DNA of 42,323 nucleotides, taken from contig JAQWQC010000036.1 of NCBI GenBank assembly GCA_029245025.1, positions 1 to 42,323 on the forward strand. Direction: 5' to 3'. The position numbers and the translations under genes are program-made. The notes under the pieces were generated by a model, which was not told where the DNA came from, did not search any database, and saw only the letters and a list, made by a program, of their open reading frames with translations. Origin of the DNA: Rhodospirillaceae bacterium (GTDB lineage Bacteria > Pseudomonadota > Alphaproteobacteria > Rhodospirillales > Rhodospirillaceae). Below, one piece after another: positions 7,626 through 16,140 of this stretch. The first letter of the stretch is position 1. Each line of letters begins with the position of its first letter.

Positions 7626-8441
7626 ATGGTGGTCCGCTCAGCAATTCTAAATGTGATGGTCGGTGCTGCCGAGAAAGCGTCTCGCACGATGAAACGAGAC
7701 TTCGGCGAGGTAGAAAACCTCCAGGTGTCTCGTAAAGGTACCAGCGATTTTGTAACAGCTGCCGATACACGCACAGAAAAAATTCTCCAGTACGAGCTAA
7801 GAAAGGCTCGCCCCGCTTTTGGTTTTATCATGGAAGAGTCTGGGATTATTGAAGGGGAAGACCCCAATCGAACGTGGATCATTGATCCCATCGATGGCAC
7901 AACCAATTTCATTCACGGCATTCCGCATTTTGCGATTTCTATCGCTTTACAAGAGCACGACGAGTTGGTGGCGGCACTCATATATGCGCCTGTTTTTGAC
8001 GAAATGTTTCTTGCCGAAAAGGGGCAAGGCGCGACCTACAACAATAGACGTCTCAGAGTTTCCTCTCGTATTGAATTAAGTGACTGCGTGCTCGCGACTG
8101 GAATTCCTCATCTTGGTCGGGGAGATAACGCTTCCTACTTGCCACAACTTACGTCAGTAATGGAATCTACAGCTGGCGTAAGGCGTTTCGGTTCAGCCGC
8201 TCTGGATTTAGCCTATGTCGCCGCCGGTAGATTCGATGGATTCTGGGAAACAGGTCTTCAAATCTGGGACGTGGCCGCCGGCATATTACTGGTCAAAGAA
8301 GCGGGCGGTTTTGTCACTGAAATCGATGGCAAAGGCGAAGCTGTTGGTGGCGACTCCATCTTAGCAGCCAATCCCCGGCTTCATCAGCCCCTCAGCAACC
8401 TCCTTACCGGCAAAGAAACCGAACGACTTCGGGCGCGCTAA
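7626..8441 (+). CDS. suhB: Inositol monophosphatase family protein (SuhB-like)
   Basis: A 271-residue Mg2+-dependent phosphatase that hydrolyses inositol 1-phosphate and similar monophosphates; in E. coli SuhB also takes part in rRNA antitermination. Metal ligands are visible: Glu70/Glu71 in IMEESG, Asp87 and Asp90 in DPIDGTTNF (residues 87-95), and Asp215 in WDVAAG. The N-terminal RSAILNVMVGAAEKA and KRDFGEVENLQV segments match alphaproteobacterial members, supporting the first ATG. It follows efp after 8 bases and is probably cotranscribed with it. Confidence 0.92.
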   Translation: MVVRSAILNVMVGAAEKASRTMKRDFGEVENLQVSRKGTSDFVTAADTRTEKILQYELRKARPAFGFIMEESGIIEGEDPNRTWIIDPIDGTTNFIHGIPHFAISIALQEHDELVAALIYAPVFDEMFLAEKGQGATYNNRRLRVSSRIELSDCVLATGIPHLGRGDNASYLPQLTSVMESTAGVRRFGSAALDLAYVAAGRFDGFWETGLQIWDVAAGILLVKEAGGFVTEIDGKGEAVGGDSILAANPRLHQPLSNLLTGKETERLRAR

Positions 8442-8552
8442 CAAAACCCTGTAGCCAGTCGGACATTGTCCGGAGGGCTACGCTTGAGGTAGGCTTCACC
8501 AGAGAGGATGCTCGAACATCCCGTCAAGGACTTTTTAAGGTGGAACGGTGGC

Positions 8553-9452
8553 ATGGCTAAACAACGCTGCACAACGCAAATTGCTACAAGCGTAAGCTCA
8601 AAAATATTAGCTATTCTAGTTGCCCCAACACTCTTTGTTGCAGCTGCAACGAAAAGTTCTGATTCTTTTGGGCAAAGTACTGATGATGTTTCGGTGAATT
8701 TGGATGTCCTCGACGACCTGGACCCCATAAAAACACTTCCGCGCCTCCTAATGCCTAGCTCCAGACCGCATTCGGGCCGTATTGTCTTAACGCCTCCAGC
8801 TGGCGTTAACGCCATAACACCGCAGCGCGCTCGCGTTGTTCTAAGACCACCGCCAGGCGCGCCACCTCGTATTGCTTCAGCGCCCAAAATCTCGGTACCG
8901 CCCAGAGCACCCGCGGCGCTAGCTCCACCGATTTCAGTTACAGCTCCATCTTCACCAGCACCTAGCGAGACGGTCATTCCGCCCGCGCCAGCGACTCCAG
9001 CCCCTGTTGCACAGTCATTAGAACCTGAAGAGACCGCAACTGCCGGACCAATGATGCCTTCACAAGCCATACCGACGCCGTTAGAGCAGACATCCGAATA
9101 CACTCAATCCAAACAGGTCGCAGCACTACCCGAATCAGAGCCAGGACTAGTTTCAATTACATTTGGGCGTGAAGAAACGGAGCTTCCTAGTTCAGCGGCA
9201 GCAGCACTTACTGCAATCTCTGAAAAGATGATATCTAACAGGGAGCTCCGTGTTCAGTTGCTCGCCTACGCCAGTAGCGCAGATGGGTCTCCTAGCAGTG
9301 TGCGCAGAAAATCTCTTAGTCGAGCGCTCTCGGTTAGAGAATTTCTAATAGATCAAGGGATTCAAAGCACTCGCATTGAGGTTCGCGCCCTTGGCAATCA
9401 AAATGAGGGCGGAGTAGCTGACCGCGTCGATGCGTTGGTAGAGCGCCGCTAA
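8553..9452 (+). CDS. Exported OmpA-like domain protein with proline-rich linker
   Basis: I start at ATG 8553-8555, preceded by AAGGTGG; an in-frame Met at 8508 has no comparable site. The 299-residue protein opens with a charged segment and a hydrophobic stretch (ILAILVAPTLFVAAA) suggesting export or membrane anchoring. A long Pro/Ala-rich linker occupies about residues 65-185, and a C-terminal OmpA/MotB-like domain about 205-299 (SITFGREETELP, LLAYASSADG, RALSVREFLIDQGI, RIEVRALG). Such domains bind peptidoglycan. The canonical NxxL(S)xxRA segment is partly altered (RRKSLSRALSV). It precedes the MotA-like and MotB-like genes and probably belongs to the same envelope module. Confidence 0.75.
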   Translation: MAKQRCTTQIATSVSSKILAILVAPTLFVAAATKSSDSFGQSTDDVSVNLDVLDDLDPIKTLPRLLMPSSRPHSGRIVLTPPAGVNAITPQRARVVLRPPPGAPPRIASAPKISVPPRAPAALAPPISVTAPSSPAPSETVIPPAPATPAPVAQSLEPEETATAGPMMPSQAIPTPLEQTSEYTQSKQVAALPESEPGLVSITFGREETELPSSAAAALTAISEKMISNRELRVQLLAYASSADGSPSSVRRKSLSRALSVREFLIDQGIQSTRIEVRALGNQNEGGVADRVDALVERR

Positions 9453-9486
9453 ATGATACATCAAATGTAAATGCTATGGTGCTGAA

Positions 9487-10701
9487 ATGACTGACACCAC
9501 ACGCTTCCTTATGCGTATGACGCTGTTCTTGGTAGCTGGATCAATAGCAGGCGCACTGCTGTACGGAACGCTTGTTGAAGCTTTTATGGCTAATCCGCTC
9601 CTGAACGGGTTGATCTTAGGTGTCTTGCTATTCGGAATCATCTTGAATGTGCGTCAAGTCATTATGCTTAAGCCGGAAGCAGAATGGCTTGAGTCTTTTC
9701 AGGCGAATGCGACACGCGCAGAGGAAACTGACGGACACGGCGCAGATGCAACTGCCTCCCAGCTGTCAGGCAGCGGGCCATACTTGCTTTCACCGATGGC
9801 TAGAATGCTTTCTGAAAGTCGAAGTCGCGGCGGCAAATTCTCACTCAGCGCCCAAGCCATGCGAACTCTTTTGGACGGCATTGCTTCACGGCTTGAAGAA
9901 TCACGCGATCTTGCCCGGTATTTTATTGGACTCTCGATATTTCTAGGATTGCTCGGGACATTTTGGGGATTACTTGGCACCGTCGCCTCTGTGGGGGATG
10001 TGATTCGCAACCTGTCTATTTCGGGTGAAGATATCTCACTGGTTTTTAATGACCTGAAAGCTGGTTTGGAAGCGCCACTCGATGGCATGGGAACCGCGTT
10101 TTCATCATCACTTTTTGGTCTTGCAGGGTCGCTCGTCTTAGGGTTTCTTGATTTACAAGCCGGGCAAGCACAAAACGCGTTTTACAATGATCTCGAAGAA
10201 TGGCTCTCAGGGATGACCCGGTTATCATCTGGTGCCAATCTGGGTGAAGGAGAACATGGCGTCTCTGCCTACACAGAGGCACTGCTAGAGCAAACAGCGG
10301 AAAGTCTGGACGAACTCCAGCGGATACTGGGACGCGGTGAAGAAAGCCGTATCACCGGCAACCAGCACTTCGCGACGATGAACGATAAATTGACCCTGCT
10401 GACTGAACAGATGAAAGTAGAGCAGCAGGTTCTGCTTAAAATGGCCGGTAACCAAAAGCATTTATTACCTCTTCTTGAAAAAATTGGCGCTCTCGGTGAG
10501 GCCCTATCGCAGCCCCAGAGTTCGGGAATGGACGACGGCACCAAAACCTACATCCGTAATATAGACCAGTCACTCAATCGACTGGTCACAGAACTTACAA
10601 CTGGTCGCGAGCAACTGGTCAAGGACCTCAGGTCTGAAATTAAACTACTCGCAAAAACAGTCTCCGCTGCCAGCGGTAGAAACGACGCGTCGGAAAGCTA
10701 G
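9487..10701 (+). CDS. MotA/TolQ/ExbB-type proton channel protein
   Basis: 404 residues. Membrane segments are visible at about 10-32, 38-60, 144-167 and 201-222. The last two, with GLLGTFWGLLGTVASVGDV and GMGTAFSSSLFGLAGSLVLGF, are the conserved MotA_ExbB domain that forms the stator pore with a MotB/ExbD partner. A cytoplasmic loop of about 80 residues lies between TM2 and TM3, and a helical tail of about 180 residues follows TM4. No flagellar genes lie nearby, so this is probably a non-flagellar stator acting on the envelope. It is 15 bases upstream of its MotB-like partner. Confidence 0.88.
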   Translation: MTDTTRFLMRMTLFLVAGSIAGALLYGTLVEAFMANPLLNGLILGVLLFGIILNVRQVIMLKPEAEWLESFQANATRAEETDGHGADATASQLSGSGPYLLSPMARMLSESRSRGGKFSLSAQAMRTLLDGIASRLEESRDLARYFIGLSIFLGLLGTFWGLLGTVASVGDVIRNLSISGEDISLVFNDLKAGLEAPLDGMGTAFSSSLFGLAGSLVLGFLDLQAGQAQNAFYNDLEEWLSGMTRLSSGANLGEGEHGVSAYTEALLEQTAESLDELQRILGRGEESRITGNQHFATMNDKLTLLTEQMKVEQQVLLKMAGNQKHLLPLLEKIGALGEALSQPQSSGMDDGTKTYIRNIDQSLNRLVTELTTGREQLVKDLRSEIKLLAKTVSAASGRNDASES

Positions 10702-10716
10702 GCCTAAGGATCTGTC

Positions 10717-11937
10717 ATGGCACTGGCCCGCCGCTCACGTCGCACCACAGACATTTGGCCTGGATTTGTCGACGCCCTTTCGACACTCCTCATAATCATA
10801 ATTTTTGTTCTGATGGTATTCGTCCTGGGACAATTTTTCCTGGGTCAGGCTCTCTCTGGTCGAGATGCGGCACTTGAGCGACTAACTGCCCAGGTTAATG
10901 AACTAGGAGAAATGCTTGCGCTTGAAAGACAAGCTAACACGGACCTGTCTCTTAATGTCTTACAACTTTCTGAACAATTGGAGGCTGCCAATCTAGAACT
11001 CGATGAACTGGTAGCGCTCCGGATGGAAAATAGAGACCTGCAAGGACAAATCGAAACACTGGACGCAGAAGCCAGCGTTCGATCTATAGAGCGGACAAGA
11101 ATGCAAGCAGCAATCTCTGCAGCTTCTGAAGCGGCGGAGGCGGATGAAGCACAGATCAACGAACAACGCCGGCAGCTTGCAGTATTGCAACAAAATAATA
11201 GAGCGCTTGAGGCATTGAAGACGGAGCTTGAAACTGAAATTTCGCGCCTTGGCGACACCGTCGTCGAGCGCGAACGTGAAGTGGCTCAGGAGCGACGCCT
11301 ATCTCTGGAGGCTAGAGCACAAGCCGCACGAATGAGCCAACAACTTGAAGCCCTGCAGCAAGAGCTTGCCAGATTGTCTGAAACTCTGGATGCGTCAGAC
11401 GCTCTCTCACTAGAACAAAAGGCTCAAATTGCGGACCTCGGTCGTCGAATGAACCGGGCTCTCGCAGGCAAAGTGCAAGAACTCCAGCAATACCGATCTG
11501 AGTTTTTTGGTCGCTTGAGAGACATACTCGGTACCCGCCCGGGCATACGTGTTGTAGGCGACCGTTTCGTATTCCAATCCGAAGTTCTTTTTGCGAGCGG
11601 GTCAGCAAAATTGGGAATAGAGGGACAGCGCCAATTGGCCCAACTCGCTAAAACACTGATCGACATAGCCCGCGATATACCGGAGGAAGTCGATTGGATT
11701 ATGAGGGTCGATGGCCATACCGATAACGTACCCATCAGCACGGCAACTTTTCGCTCAAACTGGGAACTATCGGTAGCGCGGGCACTCTCCGTGGTACGTT
11801 TTCTAATCAGCCAGGGTGTCGCTCCTGAGCGCCTTGCAGCCGCAGGATTTGGCGAATATCAGCCTCTTGATATATCTAAAACAACCACTGCGCGGGGCAG
11901 AAACCGCCGAATTGAGCTAAAATTGGACCAGAGATAG
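10717..11937 (+). CDS. MotB-like protein: TM anchor, coiled coil, OmpA peptidoglycan-binding domain
   Basis: 406 residues. A short basic N-terminus precedes [20 protein letters not shown], a single membrane helix whose Asp19 corresponds to the proton-carrying Asp of MotB. A very long coiled coil rich in Leu, Gln, Glu and Arg covers about residues 45-245. The C-terminal OmpA-like domain (about 265-406) carries the peptidoglycan-binding features [25 protein letters not shown] and [10 protein letters not shown]. It is the stator partner of the MotA-like protein just upstream. The coiled coil is far longer than in flagellar MotB, which could span much of the periplasm. The task of this alphaproteobacterial pair is not established, to my knowledge. 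Confidence 0.9.
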   Translation: MALARRSRRTTDIWPGFVDALSTLLIIIIFVLMVFVLGQFFLGQALSGRDAALERLTAQVNELGEMLALERQANTDLSLNVLQLSEQLEAANLELDELVALRMENRDLQGQIETLDAEASVRSIERTRMQAAISAASEAAEADEAQINEQRRQLAVLQQNNRALEALKTELETEISRLGDTVVEREREVAQERRLSLEARAQAARMSQQLEALQQELARLSETLDASDALSLEQKAQIADLGRRMNRALAGKVQELQQYRSEFFGRLRDILGTRPGIRVVGDRFVFQSEVLFASGSAKLGIEGQRQLAQLAKTLIDIARDIPEEVDWIMRVDGHTDNVPISTATFRSNWELSVARALSVVRFLISQGVAPERLAAAGFGEYQPLDISKTTTARGRNRRIELKLDQR

Positions 11938-11961
11938 TTTTCAGGTTGACCACTGAGAGCC

Positions 11962-11990
11962 TTGCCTCCGCTTATCTGGTTCGCTATACC
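11962..11990 (+). promoter_or_regulatory. Putative sigma-70 type promoter for rpmE
   Basis: TTGCCT (11962-11967) and TATACC (11985-11990) are separated by 17 bases. This would place the transcript start near 11997, about 20 bases upstream of the rpmE ATG. Judged by eye only. Confidence 0.45.
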
Positions 11991-12017
11991 GCAGCGACTT
12001 TTTCGACGAGGCGTAAA

Positions 12018-12242
12018 ATGAAAAAAGACATTCATCCAGATTATCATGACATCACCGTCGTCATGACCGACGGCACCGAATACACAACACGCAGCACCAT
12101 GGGCAAAGAAGGCGATACAATCCGCCTTGATGTCGACCCTAAGACTCACCCGGCATGGACTGGCGTGCACAGGCTGCTCGATTCCGGCGGCCAACTTGCT
12201 AAGTTCAACAAGCGTTTTTCGACATTTGGCATTAAAAATTAA
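12018..12242 (+). CDS. rpmE: 50S ribosomal protein L31, zinc-free type
   Basis: L31 bridges the ribosomal subunits. The 74-residue product starts [10 protein letters not shown] and contains HPAWTG and [12 protein letters not shown], both typical of the family. It has no cysteines, so it is the zinc-independent C-minus type even though it stands alone on the chromosome here. The frame is open further upstream (from 11946), but the conserved N-terminus and a GAGG sequence just before it fix ATG at 12018-12020. It follows the MotB-like gene, an order also known from other alphaproteobacteria. Confidence 0.95.
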   Translation: MKKDIHPDYHDITVVMTDGTEYTTRSTMGKEGDTIRLDVDPKTHPAWTGVHRLLDSGGQLAKFNKRFSTFGIKN

Positions 12243-12255
12243 TTCCAGCAAATAG

Positions 12256-12516
12256 AAACAGCGTACAAGAAAGAGGGCAAAGAACGCTCTCTTTATCGTG
12301 CTGACAGGCTTTTTCCTCAGCCTCCTGATTGCGGTCATTGGTTCCGTTGCTGTCACGCTTATTTAGTTTCAACTTGTCGAAGTTGGATTGATTGCGGGCG
12401 GCAATCACAATCTACTTGTATTTAGCACGTTCATTCTTTTGTTCTTCGGTGCTACCTTTACGCACCTCAATAAGAACTTCAATTTCATGCGCATTTTTAG
12501 GCGGAAGCCGAAATAA
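12256..12516 (+). pseudogene. Interrupted small membrane protein gene (possible)
   Basis: One frame reads as two hydrophobic segments split by a single TAG at 12364-12366. The part before it contains NALFIVLTGFFLSLLIAVIG and the part after it LLVFSTFILLFFGATFTHL, ending in a basic tail (RIFRRKPK) and TAA at 12514-12516. The two halves in one frame look like a two-helix membrane protein with a premature stop. There is no ATG start; GTG at 12298 is the only standard start codon before the stop. It lies 13 bases after rpmE. I do not recognise the family, and chance hydrophobic frames are possible. Confidence 0.35.
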
Positions 12517-12674
12517 GAACGCAGAACCTTACCAATTAAAAAACAGGCTCAAAAGAATACCGGCTCGCGGTGAATTCGAAATCAAAAGCATCGAAGAACC
12601 AAAGCCTTTATTAGAAATTGCCTAGACTTACGACTGCCGCAACGAATTGGTTGGCCTGTAAATTCAGCGTATAT

Positions 12675-12854
12675 CTATTTAAACACTGACTCAGCCCCAG
12701 CGCGTGCACTTTGCTTTGTTTTGATAGCGACTTTAGTCCGCTCAATCTCAGCCGTCATAAGTGCAATATACTCCTCCAAATCCTCTATCGACATTACCGT
12801 AAGATCACGCGGCTTTACTTTCTTGCCTAAAGGCTCCAAGTCTTCAGCATCCAT
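12675..12854 (-). CDS. DUF1192 family small protein
   Basis: A 59-residue protein. It begins MDAEDLEPLGKK, the recognisable DUF1192 opening, then MSIEDLEEYIALMTAEIERT, a short amphipathic helix with the family's conserved LEEYIA segment, and a C-terminal helix to SVFK. A strong GGGAGGG ribosome-binding site precedes ATG at 12852-12854. DUF1192 genes commonly sit divergent from the quinone oxidoreductase gene beside trcR in alphaproteobacteria, exactly as here. The function is unknown. Confidence 0.88.
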   Translation of the reverse strand: MDAEDLEPLGKKVKPRDLTVMSIEDLEEYIALMTAEIERTKVAIKTKQSARAGAESVFK

Positions 12855-12959
12855 AACACCCTCCCGGTTCGCGAGCGCGCCACATTTCTAGACGACGCGA
12901 ATGTTCTTAAGTTAGATTCCGAATAACTTTAAGATAAAAGCACAGAAAAGAAAAAGAGC

Positions 12960-13961
12960 ATGAACACACCACAGTCTATGCGTTGTATCGAAATCAAGAA
13001 TCCTGGTGGCCCAGAAGTATTAGCCGAGACATCAAGGCCTGTTCCGACCTTTGGCGACAATCAAGTGCTTATTAAAGTTGCCGCTGCTGGTGTTAACCGC
13101 CCAGACGTTTTTCAGAGACTGGGGCAGTATCCCGCACCAGAAGGCGCTTCCGACCTACCAGGACTAGAGGTCTCAGGTGTCATCACTTCAGTGGGACGGA
13201 ACGTTGATACGTGGAAAATTGGTGATCAAGTTTGCAGCCTTCTAACAGGTGGTGGTTATGCAGAATATGCCGCAGCGGATGCAGTTGCATGCATGCCAAT
13301 ACCAGCTGGATTGAACCTAGTGGACGCCGCGGCCATCCCAGAAAACGTTTTTACTGTTTGGCACAATCTATTTGACCGATGCCGGCTGATGCCTGGTGAG
13401 AGCCTTCTTGTTCATGGTGGCGCTAGTGGTATTGGCACAACAGCGATACAGATGGCCAAAGCGCTTGGTTGCGAAGTGATTGTTACGGTGGGCTCAAAGG
13501 AAAAATGCAACGCCTGCCTCGAGATCGGGGCTGACCTAGCGATCAACTATCGCGAGAAGGATTTCGTAAGCATCATCCGTGACCGCCCTAAGAAAGGCGT
13601 CGATGTCATCCTCGATATGGTTGGCGGTGATTACATTGCTAAGAACCTAAAATGCCTTCGGCAAGATGGAAGACTAGCGTTTATCGCTTTTTTGCAAGGC
13701 TCCAAGTCAGAGGTCGATTTCATGCCGTTGATGCTCAAGAGACTGACAGTAACTGGCTCTACGCTTCGGACGCGACCGACATCAGTCAAGGCAACCATAG
13801 CTCGATCTGTCATCGAAACTGTCTGGCCCTGGGTGGAAAACGCCCAATTCAGGCCAAAAATAGACCGTATTCTGCCCCTTTCAAAAGCCGCAGAGGCGCA
13901 CCAGATCATGGAAAACAGTGACCATATCGGAAAAATACTCCTCGCTCCGGAGGCAAAATAA
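12960..13961 (+). CDS. PIG3-type NAD(P)H quinone oxidoreductase (zinc-free MDR family)
   Basis: A 333-residue medium-chain reductase. It has the GroES-like N-terminal domain (GVNRPDVFQRLGQYPAPEGASDL is characteristic of the PIG3/TP53I3 subgroup), then the Rossmann domain with HGGASGIGTTAIQ near residue 153, and the DVILDMVGG motif. No structural or catalytic zinc Cys cluster is present, as expected for quinone oxidoreductases. Family members reduce quinones with NADPH; the native substrate here is unknown. The gene diverges from DUF1192 and is followed by trcR, a conserved arrangement. Confidence 0.9.
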   Translation: MNTPQSMRCIEIKNPGGPEVLAETSRPVPTFGDNQVLIKVAAAGVNRPDVFQRLGQYPAPEGASDLPGLEVSGVITSVGRNVDTWKIGDQVCSLLTGGGYAEYAAADAVACMPIPAGLNLVDAAAIPENVFTVWHNLFDRCRLMPGESLLVHGGASGIGTTAIQMAKALGCEVIVTVGSKEKCNACLEIGADLAINYREKDFVSIIRDRPKKGVDVILDMVGGDYIAKNLKCLRQDGRLAFIAFLQGSKSEVDFMPLMLKRLTVTGSTLRTRPTSVKATIARSVIETVWPWVENAQFRPKIDRILPLSKAAEAHQIMENSDHIGKILLAPEAK

Positions 13962-14079
13962 CCGCTTATCAGGTTTGACCGTGCCTCCCCTATTCCGATA
14001 TACCAGCGCAAATATTCTTGATTTTCAGCGTCGATGCTAACCCATGGCCGACGCTGAACACCCTCGAAAGGATTACTCC

Positions 14080-14757
14080 ATGGCTTTGCCGCTTATGCCA
14101 AAAGCGACCGCAGTTTGGCTGGTCGACAACACAACACTGACTTTCACCCAGATTGCCGAATTCACCGGCATGCACGAACTTGAAGTGCAAGCGATCGCGG
14201 ACGAAGAAGTGGCTATCGGTATCGTCGGGGTTGATCCAACCACAAATGGTCAACTTAGCACGGGCGAGATAAAAAAAGGGGAGGAGAAGCCTGGATACAA
14301 ATTGAAGCTTAGTAGTTCAGATATTCCCAAACCCAAGGCGCGATCTAAAGGCGCACGCTATACCCCTGTCTCAAAACGACAAGAACGACCTGATGCAATT
14401 GCATGGCTTTTGCGTCACCACCCAGAACTCGCTGACGCTCAAGTATCGGGATTGTTGGGCACGACAAAACCGACAATCAATTCGATCAGAGAGCGCACAC
14501 ATTGGAATATGCAAAACATCAAGCCTCAAAACCCGGTGACACTCGGGTTGTGTAATGAACCCGACTTGCAAAAAGCTTTAGCATTGGCCGCTCGTCGAGC
14601 AAAGAAGGCTGGCATAGACTTGCCCAAGCGTGCAACAGAAGTCGACCAGCCTAGCGAGAACAATAAGAAGGTGTCAGAGGATATCCCGGCAGCTACGCCG
14701 GCATCATCTGAGATCACTGCTGAAGAACTGTTCCGACCGACTTCAACTGAGTCCTAA
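14080..14757 (+). CDS. trcR: Cell cycle transcriptional regulator TrcR (DUF1013)
   Basis: A 225-residue alphaproteobacterial protein of the DUF1013 family, named TrcR in Caulobacter and reported as a conserved, RNA-polymerase-associated cell cycle regulator. Diagnostic segments are PLMPKATAVWLVDNTTLTF, the HTH-like QIAEFTGMHELEVQAIADEE, GIVGVDPTTNGQL, and a second HTH-like region RPDAIAWLLRHHPELADAQVSGLLGTTKPTI (about residues 105-135). A GAAAGGA site 7 bases before ATG 14080 decides the start over an in-frame ATG at 14044. The C-terminal 40 residues are low-complexity and polar. Confidence 0.92.
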   Translation: MALPLMPKATAVWLVDNTTLTFTQIAEFTGMHELEVQAIADEEVAIGIVGVDPTTNGQLSTGEIKKGEEKPGYKLKLSSSDIPKPKARSKGARYTPVSKRQERPDAIAWLLRHHPELADAQVSGLLGTTKPTINSIRERTHWNMQNIKPQNPVTLGLCNEPDLQKALALAARRAKKAGIDLPKRATEVDQPSENNKKVSEDIPAATPASSEITAEELFRPTSTES

Positions 14758-14781
14758 ACATCTCTTCGCAGGCAAAAAAAC

Positions 14782-14803
14782 GGCCTACCCGCAAGGGTAG
14801 GCC
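14782..14803 (-). terminator. Intrinsic terminator between trcR and the DUF465 gene
   Basis: GGCCTACCC (14782-14790) and GGGTAGGCC (14795-14803) form a perfect 9-bp stem closed by a GCAA tetraloop. Seven A's precede it on the plus strand (14774-14780), so on the minus strand it is followed by a T run: a good terminator for the minus-strand DUF465 gene. It also lies 24 bases past trcR and may serve both. Confidence 0.8.
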
Positions 14804-14895
14804 AAAGGGGATCGGATGAACCGACCATTATTTGACGGGCGCGTGGTCATTTTTGACCACTAAATTATCCTTGTTACGGTTTACAAAAAATCCAG

Positions 14896-15060
14896 CTAAT
14901 GGGGCATTCGTTCAAGTTCATCTTTAATTCTTAGCTTATGTTTTTTTAGGCCATGGACCATTGTCTGATCCGGAAGCGGTCTGTTTTCCTCTTCTTCGAT
15001 CCTGTGATCGAGTTCTTCATGCTTTACTCTCAAGGTTGCCAAACGAGCATCATGACCCAT
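14896..15060 (-). CDS. YdcH/DUF465 family small coiled-coil protein
   Basis: A 54-residue protein reading MGHDARLATLRVKHEELDHR then IEEEENRPLPDQTMVHGLKKHKLRIKDELERM. The helix-turn-helix hairpin pattern, with HEELDHRI in the first helix and LKKHKLRIKDEL in the second, is that of the DUF465/YdcH family. No function is established. The ATG at 15058-15060 gives the usual family length. It ends before the terminator at 14782 and diverges from the second DUF465 gene at 15422. Confidence 0.88.
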   Translation of the reverse strand: MGHDARLATLRVKHEELDHRIEEEENRPLPDQTMVHGLKKHKLRIKDELERMPH

Positions 15061-15421
15061 AGCCGAAAACCCTTTCGTTACATTCCTACAACCAAATTAT
15101 CTTAACGGCTCCAATGGGTGGGACGCCAGAGTGTTGCCTAACGTCCTGTCCTAACTGAATTTTTTTTATGCAATAAAATGTCAAAATGAAGTAATAATAG
15201 TTTAAGAATCACCAGCGGCCCTAAAATGAATGCGCATAGACAGAGTAAAGCCTAGGGTTCATGCGCTTAACAGGAAGGCCATACAGTCGCTGGGTAGCCG
15301 CTAGGACTTCAAGCCAATAACGACTCGGAATACTTGAAAGATTTGAGCAATACATAGATCGACTTACTTATAATCTGCGGTAAATCTTCGCACCCCGAGC
15401 CTAGCTTGTATACAAGTAGCA
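15061..15421. other. Intergenic region between two divergent DUF465 genes
   Basis: About 360 AT-rich bases. It must hold the promoters of both flanking genes. I see no convincing gene, RNA fold or long repeat; there is an uninterrupted T run near 15160. Confidence 0.5.
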
Positions 15422-15634
15422 ATGCCCGAAAACAAAGACACTCAAGAGCAAATTCAGAAAAAGATTGCGTCGCTGGATGTTGAGCATCGCGACCTTGATG
15501 AAGTGATTCGTAACTTAGAAATCCAAGGAAATTTTGATCAACTAAAGCTTTCGAGGCTCAAGAAACGAAAACTGATGTTGAAGGATCAGATTTCTAGCCT
15601 GAACGACAACTTGCTACCCGACATCATTGCCTAA
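15422..15634 (+). CDS. Second YdcH/DUF465 family protein
   Basis: 70 residues, strongly charged and helical: QIQKKIASLDVEHRDLDEVI in the first helix, then FDQLKLSRLKKRKLMLKDQI in the second. The pattern LDVEHRDLD...L..RLKKRKLMLKDQI is the DUF465 signature. It lies upstream of purE on the same strand, as in several alphaproteobacteria, though here about 500 bases with a decayed gene separate them. The function is unknown. The pair of DUF465 genes on either side of 15.2 kb are paralogs, not copies: their sequences differ at most positions. Confidence 0.85.
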   Translation: MPENKDTQEQIQKKIASLDVEHRDLDEVIRNLEIQGNFDQLKLSRLKKRKLMLKDQISSLNDNLLPDIIA

Positions 15635-15656
15635 GAATAGGAAAAGACTAAACAAT

Positions 15657-16028
15657 TTAAGATCGCAATACGTGATTACCTTGGCCAGCCTCCACCCTCA
15701 TAGAGGTAACTGTGAAACTCAACTTCGTGTCGAGACTAGCCACAGGATACGCGGCGTCCTCTGCCAAAGGTCGCACTTTGTCCGCTGCAGCTAATGGCGC
15801 ATCATCGGTAAGAACACCTAATGAGTCCGACGTATGATCTGTGTCGTCATCAAATTAACGATTATATCGAGAATCGTAATTTTATTGCTTATTTCACGAG
15901 CCGTTTCCTCATAACCCTCAACAACCTTGCTCGCTGTCGGCTCATGCTGCTCCTGGTCTCCGTCCTGCTGGGCGCTCTTCACGTCTTTGGACGCTAACAA
16001 TACTGGAAGGAGTCGTGATATCTGACAT
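15657..16028 (-). pseudogene. Decayed gene with two frameshifts, family not recognised
   Basis: On the minus strand three consecutive frames carry coding-like sequence that join end to end. The first starts ATG at 16026-16028 and reads MSDITTPSSIVSVQRREERP. The second continues with HEPTASKVVEGYEETAREIS and KITILDIIVNL. The third reads TDHTSDSLGVLTDDAPLAAA, then PVASLDTKLSFTVTSMRVEAG and ends at TAA 15657-15659. Restored, it would encode about 123 residues without a signal peptide. Each switch needs one small indel. It lies between the second DUF465 gene and purE. I cannot name the family. Confidence 0.5.
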
Positions 16029-16140
16029 AATTGAGCAGCGTGGATAAAAGCCCCCAATTCACTAGTATACTACTTCAGCTTGCGGACTGCAGGGCCCGTC
16101 TGTACAGTGCGCCCCTTTTTGGGGCTGGAGCGTTCAGAGC

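Noticed and set aside
8438-9103. A 221-residue glycine/alanine-rich protein on the minus strand
   Set aside because: It is the antisense of the proline/alanine-rich linker of the OmpA-like gene; composition alone keeps the frame open.
10845-11258. Minus-strand Ser-rich frame opposite the MotB-like coiled coil
   Set aside because: Antisense of the Glu/Leu/Arg-rich coiled coil; no ribosome-binding site and no family.
9487-11937. MotA/MotB-like pair as a Zorya (ZorAB) defence system
   Set aside because: The genes that would complete Zorya (ZorC, ZorD or ZorE type) are absent. The MotB-like protein has a very long coiled coil, and the surroundings (suhB, rpmE) are housekeeping. A conserved alphaproteobacterial stator pair explains it better.
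11859-12356. A 165-residue minus-strand frame across the rpmE region
   Set aside because: It is antisense to L31, which is certain by homology.
15818-16057. A 79-residue minus-strand protein starting at 16057
   Set aside because: It covers only the middle segment of the decayed gene at 15657-16028; adjoining frames carry the rest.
16060-16140. A purine riboswitch or strong terminator upstream of purE
   Set aside because: The GCCCC/GGGGC stretch is too short and no riboswitch core is visible.
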